From Metabacillus endolithicus (GTDB taxonomy: Bacteria; Bacillota; Bacilli; Bacillales; Bacillaceae), in assembly GCF_023078335.1 (NCBI RefSeq), contig NZ_CP095550.1, positions 4,384,001-4,448,000 of the forward strand: a DNA stretch of 64,000 nucleotides, in the 5' to 3' direction. Positions 46,613-56,587 of this stretch are shown here, in pieces. Both the position numbers and the translations under genes were made by a program. The first letter of the stretch is position 1; each line of letters starts with the position of its first letter. The notes under the pieces are model-generated. The model did no database searches and was not told the origin of the DNA. It was given only the letters and a program-made list of their open reading frames with translations.

Positions 46613-46639
46613 TAAATTTTTAGACAGAATTGCCGAAAT
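46613..46639 (+). promoter_or_regulatory. Sigma-D type promoter of the chemoreceptor
   Basis: TAAA, 15 bp, GCCGAAAT: exact -35 and 7 of 8 at -10 against the Bacillus motility sigma factor consensus. The riboswitch starts about 15 bp further on. Confidence 0.75.
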
Positions 46640-46654
46640 TATTTGTATATAATA

Positions 46655-46800
46655 TAAAAATGGGCAAACCATTTGAAAAAATGGGACGCAAAACTAAAGG
46701 GGCTTATCATCTTATGCCAGCCAGTTGCAGATATGATTAGCATTGAATTTGTAAGTGAGCTGTCCTTATTTTTATCATTTGGGCAGTTTTATTATTTTAC
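46655..46800 (+). promoter_or_regulatory. Cyclic-di-GMP-I (GEMM) riboswitch with terminator platform
   Basis: The aptamer core shows the GEMM-I landmarks in order: GGGCAAACC, a GAAA-type tetraloop context (TTTGAAAAAATGG), GGGACGCAAAAC, AAAGGGGC, TTATGCCAGCC and AGTTGCAG. It spans about 46655-46735. Downstream, CTGTCC (46760) and GGGCAG (46781) form a hairpin followed by TTTTATTATTTT, an intrinsic terminator before the chemoreceptor start at 46840. Binding of cyclic di-GMP should therefore set read-through; whether it is an on or off switch needs folding of the competing helices. Confidence 0.9.
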
Positions 46801-46839
46801 ACAGAGAGTAATAGAGGCGAGAAAGGGAGAAAGAACATC

Positions 46840-48852
46840 ATGAAAATCCGTCATGTTTTAAAGAATAATGTATTAAAAGGTTTTGACAGAAATCTCACGA
46901 TTAGAAAAAAATTAATCATTGCCTTCGCATGTATTTTATTAGTACCAAGTCTTGCTATAGGATTTATTTCTTATCAATCTGCAAAATCTGAATTACAAGA
47001 TAGCATGCTTCAAACAGCTAAGGAAAGTGTGCAACTAATTGATTCCTCTATGAATTCACAGCTAATTCCTATAGAAAAGGACATTGAATATTTTGCTCAG
47101 ACAGCAAAAACGGCTAATGCAAAAATTGATATCGAGGAAATTTCGAAAATTAAATTGAAATTTAATCAATATATTGAAACAAAACCTGGAGCACAAGCGA
47201 TTTATATTGGAACTGATACGGGTGAAATGATTGTTTCACCAACACTTCAACTTCCTGATGATTATGACCCGCGTGATCGTCCTTGGTATACGTTGGCAAT
47301 GGAGAATAAAGGAGAAGTTGTTATTACAGATCCGTATATCGATGCTAATACAAATGAAACATCAGTAACGTTTGCTAAAGTTTTAAATGATGGTTCAGGT
47401 GTAGTGGCTGTTGATGTGAACTTAAATGTACTAAAAGATATGATAAGTGTAGTGAAGGTTGGGGCAGAGAGGTACTACGTAACAATTGTTGATGAAACTC
47501 AAACATACTTAATTCATCCTTCTAAGCAAGGTGAAAAGGTAACAGGTGATTGGGTAGGAAATTTATTTAAAAGTAATACTGGTGAATTTTCCTATACTAT
47601 AGATGGTAAAGCGAAGGAAATGGATTTTATTACAAATGAACTAACAGGCTGGAAGATTGCTGGTACGATGTATACTAGTGAAATCTCAGAAGCCGCTCGA
47701 GGAATATTTTTAAAAACATTAGCTGTAGTACTAGTATCCTCTATTCTCGGAGCTATCGTTATTTTTGTTATTATACGTTCTATTTTACAACCAATTCGTA
47801 TGTTAGTTGCTTCTTCAGAAAAAATTGCTAATGGAGATTTAGCGGTTGATATTAACATTAGTTCTAATGATGAAGTAGGACAATTGTCCAAGAGCTTTAA
47901 CAAAATGGTCGAAAATTTACGTGCAGTGGTTGTAAGTCTTCAAACAGCATCAGAAAGAGTGAGTTCCTCTTCTGAAGAGTTGATTGCTAGTGCAGACCAA
48001 TCGACAGCTGGAACTAAACAAGTAACAGAATCAATCCAACAGGTAGCTAGTGGAGCCGAAAGCCAAACACTTAAAATTGATGCAAATAATGCTGCATTAG
48101 ATGAAGTACTACAAGGAATTCTAAGGATTTCATCTAGCTCATCAAATGTTTCTGATTTAGCACAAGCAACTGTAAGTGAGGCAGAAGTTGGAGGGAAATT
48201 TGTTAAAGATAGCTTGGAGCAAATGAAGTTTATTCATGCCTCCGTGACAGAATCAAATAAAGTCATTCAATCATTATCCAACAGATCACAGGAAATCGGA
48301 AAGATCCTAGATGCCATTTCTGAAATTGCTAATCAAACAAATTTACTTGCATTAAATGCCGCAATTGAGGCAGCAAGAGCTGGTGAACATGGAAAAGGAT
48401 TTGCAGTAGTAGCAGATGAAGTGCGCAAATTAGCAGAACAATCTCAACAATCAGCTGGTCAGATTTCTACACTAATTTCATCTATACAGCAAGACACAAA
48501 TCATTCCGTACAGGTAATGAGTGAGGTATCTAAAAATGCAGAGCAGGGTTTATCAATATCAACAGAAACATCTGAAAAATTTGATTCGATATTGAATAGA
48601 ATGAACACTATGACTCCGCAAATTGAAGAGGTTTCAGCAACTGTACAGCAAATAACAGCAGCTATTCAAGAAGTTACAGCATCAGCCAATGAGCTTGCTA
48701 TTATTGCAAAAGAAAGTTCAGCAACATCTGAAGAAGTAGCGGCTACAACTGAGCAACAACTTGCTTCAATGGAGGAAATCACAGCAGCCTCAAAAGCTTT
48801 AACTGGAATGGCTGAAGAACTTCAATCAATTATTGATCGCTTTAAAGTATAA
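46840..48852 (+). CDS. Methyl-accepting chemotaxis protein (dCache-HAMP-MA)
   Basis: 670 residues. Membrane segment 1 is about residues 24-44, a dCache sensor domain about 45-275 ([18 protein letters not shown] is the Cache signature), membrane segment 2 about 287-308, HAMP about 309-362 and the signalling domain 380-670 with tip [16 protein letters not shown]. It reports an outside ligand, often an amino or organic acid, to CheA through CheW/CheV. The AGAAAGGGAGAAAG region precedes the ATG. It is controlled by a sigma-D type promoter and a c-di-GMP riboswitch. Confidence 0.95.
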   Translation: MKIRHVLKNNVLKGFDRNLTIRKKLIIAFACILLVPSLAIGFISYQSAKSELQDSMLQTAKESVQLIDSSMNSQLIPIEKDIEYFAQTAKTANAKIDIEEISKIKLKFNQYIETKPGAQAIYIGTDTGEMIVSPTLQLPDDYDPRDRPWYTLAMENKGEVVITDPYIDANTNETSVTFAKVLNDGSGVVAVDVNLNVLKDMISVVKVGAERYYVTIVDETQTYLIHPSKQGEKVTGDWVGNLFKSNTGEFSYTIDGKAKEMDFITNELTGWKIAGTMYTSEISEAARGIFLKTLAVVLVSSILGAIVIFVIIRSILQPIRMLVASSEKIANGDLAVDINISSNDEVGQLSKSFNKMVENLRAVVVSLQTASERVSSSSEELIASADQSTAGTKQVTESIQQVASGAESQTLKIDANNAALDEVLQGILRISSSSSNVSDLAQATVSEAEVGGKFVKDSLEQMKFIHASVTESNKVIQSLSNRSQEIGKILDAISEIANQTNLLALNAAIEAARAGEHGKGFAVVADEVRKLAEQSQQSAGQISTLISSIQQDTNHSVQVMSEVSKNAEQGLSISTETSEKFDSILNRMNTMTPQIEEVSATVQQITAAIQEVTASANELAIIAKESSATSEEVAATTEQQLASMEEITAASKALTGMAEELQSIIDRFKV

Positions 48853-48861
48853 GCAAATATT

Positions 48862-48897
48862 AAAAAGTCAGCTGAAGTTGCAGCTGGCTTTTTAAGT
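48862..48897 (+). terminator. Terminator of the chemoreceptor gene
   Basis: A 13-bp stem with one wobble (AAAAAGTCAGCTG / CAGCTGGCTTTTT). Confidence 0.85.
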
Positions 48898-48987
48898 TTT
48901 TAAGATAAAGGTTATTTTGTGCAAAAAGATGTGTGGTTTAAGTTCCGGATACAGTGAATAACAATAATGTAAGAGGGAGGGAGTTGT

Positions 48988-49836
48988 ATGAAAAGTGACA
49001 AATATGGAGTGCCAGAAATTTTTGAAGAGAACGTAAAGGGAAATTTATCTTATTTGTATCAGGATATTCAATATGTACTTAAGGTGCCAATTGTAAACTT
49101 TATATTTAGAACAACTGCGCTTTATGAAGCATTTTTACAACTAGCCTGGAGTCAAGTGCGACCAAGCATGCTAACTTCAAATATGGAAAATGCAGCTTCA
49201 GAAATAAGAAATCCAAAGCTTGGTGTTGATATGCCGACGATTAATTGGTCAAACCATTACGACCAAGCTACCATCGAAAAAATAAAAAAGATCATTTTTA
49301 CATTTAATTATGTGAATAGTAAATTATTAATCATTGCATCTGCTTGGTCAGAGAGTTTATCCAATAGAACAATTCACGGAGGAAATCAAATAAGTGGGTA
49401 TATTCAACCGGGAATCTTGCCTGGTCTTCCGAAGATTAATCTTATAAAGATAGAAAGTGCGCCTAAAGAAGTGAAAGGTCTTTTATTAGATATAGCAAAA
49501 ACTCACCATACATACGACGTTGCTAGTGATTACCGGGCATTAGGGAGATATCCTGTATTTTTAAGAAAGAGCTGGAGTCATTTAAAGGAATATATAGGGA
49601 CAGATTCTTATCAGCTATTATCAACGCAACTTAAGAAACAATCAATTAATCTTGCACATCAAATGCCTTTCCCAGTTACAATAAATAGATCTCTATTATC
49701 ACAATGTTATTCTCCAAAAGATATAGCCGGCATTATGGGAGTTATTTCTATGTTTCAGCAATTCCTTCCGCCACTGATCATAGATGGTGAATTTTTCAGA
49801 ATGATGTTAACTGGAAAAGAGCTTGATGGTAAGTGA
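48988..49836 (+). CDS. DehI-like (halocarboxylic acid dehalogenase family) protein
   Basis: 282 residues, all helical in outline, no signal peptide. Two related halves are visible: VPEIFEENVKGNLSYLYQDIQ with VNFIFRTTALYEAFLQLAWS, and again IKIESAPKEVKGLLLDIAKT with YPVFLRKSWSHLKEYI. This pseudo-dimer pattern is that of DehI-type 2-haloacid dehalogenases. Bacillus members have not been shown to dehalogenate as far as I know, and catalytic Asp/Asn positions cannot be confirmed by eye. GGGAGGGAG precedes the ATG. Confidence 0.6.
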   Translation: MKSDKYGVPEIFEENVKGNLSYLYQDIQYVLKVPIVNFIFRTTALYEAFLQLAWSQVRPSMLTSNMENAASEIRNPKLGVDMPTINWSNHYDQATIEKIKKIIFTFNYVNSKLLIIASAWSESLSNRTIHGGNQISGYIQPGILPGLPKINLIKIESAPKEVKGLLLDIAKTHHTYDVASDYRALGRYPVFLRKSWSHLKEYIGTDSYQLLSTQLKKQSINLAHQMPFPVTINRSLLSQCYSPKDIAGIMGVISMFQQFLPPLIIDGEFFRMMLTGKELDGK

Positions 49837-49896
49837 ATCAAGCTCTAATGAGACGTTAGATGAACAGTTCCCTATATACGGGTTTGGAAACTACTA

Positions 49897-50093
49897 TCAA
49901 TTTTTTTGGTTTTCATTACTGGGAAATAGAAAATACGTAATTAAGCCGGAAAAAAAGCCCCACCTAAAGAAATCAAAGTTCGGATTTGTATGGAAATAAT
50001 GCTACCATAGTTTTGGTCAAGCACTCTAATCGCAAAAATAAACACTATAATCATTACAGGCAGCACAATTTTAAATTTCTTCAAAAGCTTCAC
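49897..50093 (-). pseudogene. Possible small two-helix membrane protein, frameshifted
   Basis: From GTG 50093 the frame reads MKLLKKFKIVLPVMIIVFIF and on to LISLGGAFF, then stops at 49941. An A7 run (49950-49956; T7 on the coding strand) with one base added continues as SGLITYFLFPSNENQKN to 49897, giving a coherent 65-residue protein with two membrane helices. A GGG motif is close upstream. No family recognised. The rest of the 567-bp gap between 49837 and 50403 shows nothing else. Confidence 0.35.
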
Positions 50094-50403
50094 ATCCCTA
50101 TTAAAAAATAATACTTAGTTTACCATATTTGATGTTAATTGCTAGAACAAGAATACCAACAATTTGGTCGTAGTCAAGATTAACGGTACAGACGAATAGA
50201 GAAATAGAAAAAAATAATAATGCTAGTCCACCTCTAATAATTATGTTTAAAACATTTATTTTAAGCTAAACACACGGGATGATCATGACTAATTTTGTTA
50301 TATTATTTAGAATTGATAACCTTTTTCAACGAAATTGTTGTACTATTATATGTGAGACTAACTAGAGATTAAACAGTTTGAAGTTAAGGAGAAAATAACA
50401 TAT

Positions 50404-50988
50404 ATGATAAAAAATATGGCTGAATTTACATATAAATTAAATGAAAATGGTGGAGGCCACATTCTGTATTTTACGGAGAAATTAGATGATTATGTTCAAA
50501 ACGCTGTTGAATTTATAATTAGTGGTATAAAGAACAATGAATATGTTTTGTTTGTTGAAAATGAGCCTATTAACCTTTTAATATCACAAAAACTAAAAAA
50601 TATGTTAGAAGCAGATGAAATAAAGAGAGTCCACCAAATTAATAATTTTGATTTCTATTGTTCCACAGGTAATTTCCACACAGTAACAATTCTAAACTAC
50701 TTTTTTAACACATTAGATCCCTATTTTGATCAAAATTTAAAAATAAGGTGTTGGGGCCATGTGGAATGGCCGACTCAAAAGCATATTAATAGCACATTGA
50801 AAGAATTTGAATTTGAAGTAGACAGGTTAATGCCGGAAATGGATATAATCGGTGTTTGTGCATATAATTTAGACCGATTAACGAAAGAGGTCCAAAAAGC
50901 TTTAATGGAGTGTCACGGATACTTAATGACGGATAATGAAATAACGAGACTAGTTGATGAATCTGATGGAATAAAGAAAATATTTTAA
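50404..50988 (+). CDS. MEDS-domain protein
   Basis: 194 residues. GGHILYFTEKLDDYVQNAVE, YVLFVENEPINLLI, RCWGHVEWPTQK and MDIIGVCAYNLDRL match the MEDS/DcmR-type sensory domain, a RecA-like fold found alone or fused to kinases and in sporulation or stress regulators. It has no output domain, so it may act on a partner protein. AAGGAG lies about 10 bases before the ATG. Confidence 0.75.
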   Translation: MIKNMAEFTYKLNENGGGHILYFTEKLDDYVQNAVEFIISGIKNNEYVLFVENEPINLLISQKLKNMLEADEIKRVHQINNFDFYCSTGNFHTVTILNYFFNTLDPYFDQNLKIRCWGHVEWPTQKHINSTLKEFEFEVDRLMPEMDIIGVCAYNLDRLTKEVQKALMECHGYLMTDNEITRLVDESDGIKKIF

Positions 50989-51025
50989 ATTAAGAAGTTC
51001 AGTTCCCAATGGCAATTTGATTCAT

Positions 51026-51409
51026 TTATTCGTCATCCTTTTTTTCTTTTAGCAAATCACGTATTTCTTCCAGTAGAAGTTCAGTGTTTGTTTTAGTTTG
51101 ACCAAAGGGCTTGTCGTTGTCTATATTCCGGAGCTTATAAAATAGTTGGACGAAGAAGAAAATACTATAAGTAATGATTAAAAATTCAAGTACAGTTTGT
51201 AAGAATGACCCATATTGAATAACGGATGCTCCAAATGGTAAAGAGAAATCTTTCAAATTTATGCCGCCTAAAAGTACACCTATTACTGGCATTACAAGAT
51301 CATCAACTAATGAGCTAACGATCTTTCCGAAAGCCGTTCCGATAATTACACCTACTGCTAGGTCAATTGCATTCCCTCTTATGGCGAATTGTAGAAATTG
51401 TTTTAGCAT
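51026..51409 (-). CDS. mscL: Large-conductance mechanosensitive channel MscL
   Basis: 127 residues, two membrane helices. FAIRGNAIDLAVGVIIGTAFGKIVSSLV is the pore helix region (quoted in part: GNAIDLAVGVIIGTAFG) and the charged C-terminal bundle (LLLEEIRDLLKEKK) is present. It opens under extreme hypo-osmotic tension and forms a homopentamer. Together with the YkuT channel and the betaine transporter it adds to an osmotic-stress theme. Confidence 0.95.
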   Translation of the reverse strand: MLKQFLQFAIRGNAIDLAVGVIIGTAFGKIVSSLVDDLVMPVIGVLLGGINLKDFSLPFGASVIQYGSFLQTVLEFLIITYSIFFFVQLFYKLRNIDNDKPFGQTKTNTELLLEEIRDLLKEKKDDE

Positions 51410-51510
51410 GATATTAACTCCAATCTATTCATTACTTTTAAAGAGGACACTAAAAACAGTCCTTAATAAAGAATATTCACATAAGACAAGTTTAGAAGGA
51501 GAAGAAGAAT

Positions 51511-52077
51511 ATGAAGGTTTCATTGTCAGAATATGATCCAAAATGGCCGCAACAATACCTGATTGAAAAGGAAATGTTACAATCTAAACTAGGTTTTCTT
51601 AAACCAATGATTGAACATATTGGAAGTACATCAATAATTGGTTTATCAGCAAAACCAATTATTGATATCATGATTGGTGTTAGAGAGGAAATTCAGCTTG
51701 AAAAGGTTGTTGATGCATTATCACAATCCCCTTATGTATATGTATCAATCTATGATAAACAGCTACCGTTTCGACGGTTTTTTATTGTGGTTAAAGAAGT
51801 TTATTCTGAGTTGTATCCACATGTATTAACGACTGAAAATTTTATTGAGATTCCCCATCAACATCGAATAGCTCATATACATACAGTACCTATAGATAGT
51901 CAATGGTGGGAGGAACATCTTTTATTTCGTGATTTTCTTATACGATCGAAAGAGCATCTTTTAGAGTATGAAAGCTTGAAAAAGAAATTATCGAAAATAG
52001 AATGGACTAATGGAAATGAGTATGCTGAGGCAAAGGCTAAATTTATACAGTCTGTTCTTAAAGAGGCAAAATTATAA
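51511..52077 (+). CDS. GrpB/UPF0157 nucleotidyltransferase-like protein
   Basis: 188 residues. YDPKWPQQYLIEKEML, EHIGSTSIIGLSAKPIIDIM and FRDFLIRSKEHLLEYESLKK are the conserved segments of the GrpB family. The GST and DIM parts resemble a nucleotidyltransferase active site, but no activity is known. AGAAGGAGAAGAAGAAT precedes the ATG. It ends in a very strong terminator. Confidence 0.85.
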   Translation: MKVSLSEYDPKWPQQYLIEKEMLQSKLGFLKPMIEHIGSTSIIGLSAKPIIDIMIGVREEIQLEKVVDALSQSPYVYVSIYDKQLPFRRFFIVVKEVYSELYPHVLTTENFIEIPHQHRIAHIHTVPIDSQWWEEHLLFRDFLIRSKEHLLEYESLKKKLSKIEWTNGNEYAEAKAKFIQSVLKEAKL

Positions 52078-52090
52078 GGTGTTATTTAGA

Positions 52091-52140
52091 AAGATGCTTA
52101 TTGGTTAGTTGAGATCTACTAACCAATAAGCATCTTTTTT
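52091..52140 (+). terminator. Strong terminator after the GrpB gene
   Basis: A perfect 19-bp stem (52091-52109 / 52118-52136, arms AAGATGCTTATTGGTTAGT and complement) with an 8-nt loop and a T run. Confidence 0.9.
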
Positions 52141-52315
52141 CGTTCAAATGTATTAGTCCTTTCGTCCATTAGAAGGAGGTAGATTCCTTCAAAGGATATA
52201 TTTTTTGAAAATTAAGCCAAATATATGGATAATTATTTCGATTGTCGATATATTTAAACGTATTACGTTATATTTATAGGTAATGTGATGGGAAGCAATT
52301 TAGGGGAGGGGAAGT

Positions 52316-54072
52316 ATGGAAACGTTTAAAAAGTTAAAAAGCTTTTATTGGCCATACAGAAAGTATTTCTTATGGTCATTGTTTTTTGTCATATTTATTA
52401 CAGCCATTACCGTGATTTATCCAATCGTTTTGCAATTAACAATCGATGAAATTGTATTAAAGAAACAATATGAGTATATTCCATGGATTGTGGTTGGTTT
52501 TTTATCATTGATGGTGGTAAAAGGGGTATCTGCATTTTTTCATCAATATTTAGGAGATATGTTTGGGATACAGTCAGTTTACAGACTTAGGAATGCCTTA
52601 TATGAAAAGTTACAGCGATTGCCTTTTATTTACTATGATAATGCTAAAACGGGTGATTTAATGTCCCGATTGACTGCTGATGTAGAAGGGTTTCGTTTCT
52701 TTTTATCGTTCGGTTTTTCTGAGCTTGTTCGATTTTTACTATTAATATGCGGAACATTAACAGTTATGTTTATTTATTCCGTACCGTTAACGTTAGTAAC
52801 GATCGCTGCTTTACCTTTTCTAGCGGTAGCTGTGTATCATTTTGATAAACGTGTACATCCAGCTTTTCGGAACATTCGTGAGTCATTTGGAAAGCTAAAC
52901 ACGAATGTGCAAGAAAATATTAGTGGAATACAAACGGTTAAGGCACTTTCTCGTGAGGATTTTGAAATATCAAAGTTTAACCGAGCAAACGGCAATTACA
53001 AAGAAAAATCATTAACAACATCATTTGTTTGGGCGAAATTTTTCCCTCTCATGGAGTTAATCGGAAATATATGTGTTGTCGCATTGCTTGCATACGGAAG
53101 TGTACTTGTTATTCAAGGAGGCCTGCAGCCTGGTGAGCTTGTTGCTTTCTTCAGTTTAGTTTGGTATTTAATGAACCCAATCATGCACTTAGGATTTGTG
53201 ATTAACTTATTTTCGCAATCGAAGGCATCCGGAGAGCGACTACTTGAAATTTTAGAGGCTGAGGAAAGCATTCGAGATCAAGAAAATATCCTTCCAGATA
53301 CTAAAATAAATGGAGAAGTAACCTTTTCTAATGTAAGTTTACGTTATAAAGAGGAAGAATCACTGGCATTACATCAACTAACTTTTCAGGCATCAAAGGG
53401 AAAAACAATCGGGTTAATTGGTTCAACTGGTTCTGGAAAAACAAGTTTGACTCAATTGATGACAAGGTTTTATACACCAACAAGTGGTCAAATTTTAATT
53501 GATGGAGAAGATATACGTGATTATTCATTAAAAGCATTACGCTCAAATATAGGAGTGGTTTTACAAGAATCATTTTTATTTTCATCCACAATTAAATCAA
53601 ATATAGCTTACGGAAGACCAGATGCCACGATAGATGAAATTATTGATGCAGCAAAACGTGCTCAGGCACATGATTTCATTATGGAACTGAAAGACGGATA
53701 CGATACGATGTTAGGTGAAAGAGGACTCGAGAACTTTCAGGAGGACAAAAGCAAAGAATTGCAATTGCCAGAGCAATTTGCATGGATCCACGCATTCTAA
53801 TTTTAGATGATGCAACTAGTGCTGTAGATATGACGACAGAGTCCCATATTCAACAAGCATTAAAAGAAGTGATGAAGGGACGGACGACATTTATCATTGC
53901 CCATCGTATTTCTTCTTTGAAGCATGCTGATGAGATTCTTGTTCTTGATAGTGGTTCAATTATTGAGAGAGGAACTCATGAAAAGCTTCTGCAGCAAGAA
54001 GGTTATTACAAACGAATCTATGATATTCAATATAAAGATCAAAAAGCTGTTTTACACTCAACAGCAGGGTAG
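52316..54072 (+). pseudogene. yknU: ABC transporter YknU (membrane-ATPase half transporter), frameshifted
   Basis: Six membrane helices (residues 1-310) then an ABC ATPase with Walker A IGSTGSGKTS, Q-loop VVLQESFLF, signature LSGGQKQRIAIARAI, Walker B LILDDATSAVD and switch His IAHRI. The first frame reads into nonsense after GERGLE near 53729-53732 (GAGA); removing two bases or adding one restores the signature. Total about 585 residues, equal to B. subtilis YknU. It should form a heterodimer with YknV, 8 bp downstream. Substrate not established. Confidence 0.9.
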
Positions 54073-54080
54073 GTGATGAT

Positions 54081-55901
54081 ATGGAAAACAAAGATATAAA
54101 AGAAAAAATTAAGGAAAGATTTCATTACTCCACAGAAACGGTTATAGATAAACCATTTAATTGGCAGCAAATGTGGAGATTACTAAGTTACTTGAAACCG
54201 TATTCCAGAACATTACTTCCAGCAGCATTTATTGCTGTCCTCATTTCTGCAGTGGTCCGTCTCGTGGCACCTATATTAATAGGAAAATATACACTAGATT
54301 ATGCAATTGCAAATAAAGATACCAAGCTTCTCATTATCTTAGTTACGACAATTTCTTGTCTCTATCTAGTATCTTACATAGCCAACACATTTCGAATCAG
54401 GTGGATGAACATGCTTGGCCAAAATGTAATTTATGATATTAGAAAGCATATATTTACTCATGTTCAATCATTGTCCCATAGATTTTTTGATCAGCGTTCC
54501 GCAGGTTCTATCCTAGTTCGAATTATGAATGATATTAATTCCCTTCAGGAGCTATTTACTAGTGGGGTAATCAACCTGTTAATGGATTTCATCCTCTTAA
54601 TCGGGGTTGTAGTACTTTTGTTTACTCTAAGTCCACAACTCACATTAGCAATTATGGTCATTGTGCCGCTTATGTTTTTCATTTCTACCAGTCTACGAAA
54701 AAAAATACGTCGTTCATGGCAAACTGTACGATTAAAGCAATCAAAACTGAATTCACATCTGAATGAATCAATTCAGGGAATCCGAGTGACTCAATCATTT
54801 ACACAAGAAAAAGAAAACATTGAATACTTTGATGGAGTTAACTCGGAGAATTTTCACTCATGGCAAAATGCTACGAAGCGCAATGCAATGTTTACACCAA
54901 TGGTTGAAATGACAAACGCAATTGGTACAGCTATTTTAATTGCTTATGGAGCAACCCTGATAGCTAATGAATCAATTACAATTGGAACTTTTGTATCTTT
55001 TGCTTTTTACTTAGGAATGTTTTGGGAACCAATTTCGAGACTAGGCCAGGTATATAATCAATTGTTAATGGGAATGGCCTCTTCAGAAAGAATTTTTGAA
55101 TTTATTGATGAAAAACCGAATGTTGCTGATTCGGATAATCCGACCATCCTTAAGAGTATGAAAGGTAAAATTGATTTTGAATCAGTGGAATTTGCCTATG
55201 ATTCTTCTAGAAAAGCACTCAACAAGATCTCTATATCAATCCCAGCGGGGCAAACAGTTGCATTGGTTGGCCATACGGGTTCTGGAAAAACAACAATCGC
55301 CAATTTAATTAGTCGTTTTTACGATGCAACTGGAGGAAGTGTAAAAATTGATGATATAAATATTAAAAATTTACCAATCAGTGAATTAAGATCACGTATC
55401 AGTGTTGTTCTTCAAGATACATTTATCTTTTCAGGCACAATTATGGATAATATTCGATTCGGTTGCCCAACAGCTTCGGACGAACAAGTGGTAAATGCGG
55501 CGAAAGCAGTTGGTGCGGATGATTTCATATGCTGTTTGTCTAGTGGTTACTTAACAGAAGTAGAGGAAAGAGGAAATGTATTGTCAGTAGGTGAACGACA
55601 ACTTATTTCTTTTGCTCGGGCACTACTTGCAGATCCAACCATTATTATTCTTGATGAAGCAACTGCAAGTATTGATACTGAAACAGAAGTGAAAATTCAA
55701 CAAGCATTGAAAACCCTCCTGAGTGGAAGAACTGCAATAATGATTGCCCATCGACTTTCAACAATTCGTGAGGCTGATAATATTATTGTTTTGGATCATG
55801 GTAGTATTATGGAGCAAGGAAATCATGGGCAATTAATGGAAAAACAGGGTGTTTACTATGGATTGGTCAAAGCTCAATTTACTATGTTAGAAGTGGGATA
55901 A
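54081..55901 (+). CDS. yknV: ABC transporter YknV (membrane-ATPase half transporter)
   Basis: 606 residues against about 604 for B. subtilis YknV. Six membrane helices lie in residues 35-330. The ATPase has Walker A VGHTGSGKTT, signature LSVGERQLISFARALL (degenerate second and third positions, common in one half of heterodimeric exporters), Walker B IIILDEATASID and IAHRLSTI. AGGTGATGAT precedes the ATG. It ends in a terminator, whereas in B. subtilis yknW follows directly. Confidence 0.93.
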   Translation: MENKDIKEKIKERFHYSTETVIDKPFNWQQMWRLLSYLKPYSRTLLPAAFIAVLISAVVRLVAPILIGKYTLDYAIANKDTKLLIILVTTISCLYLVSYIANTFRIRWMNMLGQNVIYDIRKHIFTHVQSLSHRFFDQRSAGSILVRIMNDINSLQELFTSGVINLLMDFILLIGVVVLLFTLSPQLTLAIMVIVPLMFFISTSLRKKIRRSWQTVRLKQSKLNSHLNESIQGIRVTQSFTQEKENIEYFDGVNSENFHSWQNATKRNAMFTPMVEMTNAIGTAILIAYGATLIANESITIGTFVSFAFYLGMFWEPISRLGQVYNQLLMGMASSERIFEFIDEKPNVADSDNPTILKSMKGKIDFESVEFAYDSSRKALNKISISIPAGQTVALVGHTGSGKTTIANLISRFYDATGGSVKIDDINIKNLPISELRSRISVVLQDTFIFSGTIMDNIRFGCPTASDEQVVNAAKAVGADDFICCLSSGYLTEVEERGNVLSVGERQLISFARALLADPTIIILDEATASIDTETEVKIQQALKTLLSGRTAIMIAHRLSTIREADNIIVLDHGSIMEQGNHGQLMEKQGVYYGLVKAQFTMLEVG

Positions 55902-55950
55902 TTCAATAGATATCGAATAAGAATAATAGTTATTATGGATTAAAACTTGA

Positions 55951-55978
55951 AAGGCGCCCAAAATGGGTGCTTTTTTCA
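55951..55978 (+). terminator. Terminator of yknUV
   Basis: AAGGCGCCC and GGGTGCTTTT form a stem (one wobble, one bulge) followed by T. Confidence 0.75.
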
Positions 55979-56060
55979 TTTCAAAAAAATGAAATTTAAA
56001 TTTTTTATAACCTTTGTGAATTAAATGAACAAAACATTGAAAGAGGCTTCATTACAATGA

Positions 56061-56087
56061 TTAACATATCTGCATCAGATATGTTAA
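56061..56087. repeat. Perfect 12-bp inverted repeat
   Basis: TTAACATATCTG and CAGATATGTTAA with a 3-bp spacer lie 7 bp before the first codon of the sensor-kinase fragment. Could be an operator or an mRNA hairpin. Confidence 0.6.
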
Positions 56088-56093
56088 ACATTA

Positions 56094-56567
56094 GTGAAAA
56101 ACATTTCATTAATCAACATATTCAGGATAATTTACCTAATATCAAAATTATTAGGTAAATTGGGAAGAGCGTCAGAGATGAAGATTCATTTTGAAATAGA
56201 CCCGGAAAGTTATGTAGATCCTCTTCCAAAACATATTGGAGTTACAGAGATCATCACAATTATTGGTAATTTAATTGACAATGCTTTTGAATCAGTCATT
56301 TTTCAAGATAAGAGAAACGTTTCATTTTCTATAACAAACCTCGGAAATGAAATTATTATAGAGGTAACTGATAGTGGCAATGGGTTATCAAAAGAACAAT
56401 TTGATACACTTTTTGCAGTTGGCTTTTCTTCTAAAGGTGAAAATAGAGGATATGGACTATATAATGTAAAACGCATTGTAGATGCCTTAAACGGAAATAT
56501 TGATGTAATTAATGGCAAAGAAGGAGGGGCAATCTTCACAGTGTTTCTTCCAAAGGGAGTTAAGTAA
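56094..56567 (+). pseudogene. 5'-truncated CitA/DcuS-type sensor histidine kinase
   Basis: Only the end of the dimerisation region and the ATPase domain remain: ISKLLGKLGRASEMKIHFEI, GNLIDNAFESVI (N box), EVTDSGNGLS (G1), FSSKGENRGYGLYNV (G2) and GGAIFTVFLP. Intact kinases of this class have about 530 residues with two membrane helices and a PAS-type (PDC) sensor domain, all missing here. Upstream sequence to 55901 gives no matching frame. The response regulator gene follows 20 bp on. It cannot sense or, probably, phosphorylate as it stands. Confidence 0.8.
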
Positions 56568-56587
56568 AGATTAAGGAGAAGGTTCAA

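Noticed and set aside
52241..52260. Spo0A box upstream of yknU
   Set aside because: The sequence around TTGTCGAT differs from the box at the last base and no promoter is positioned to use it.
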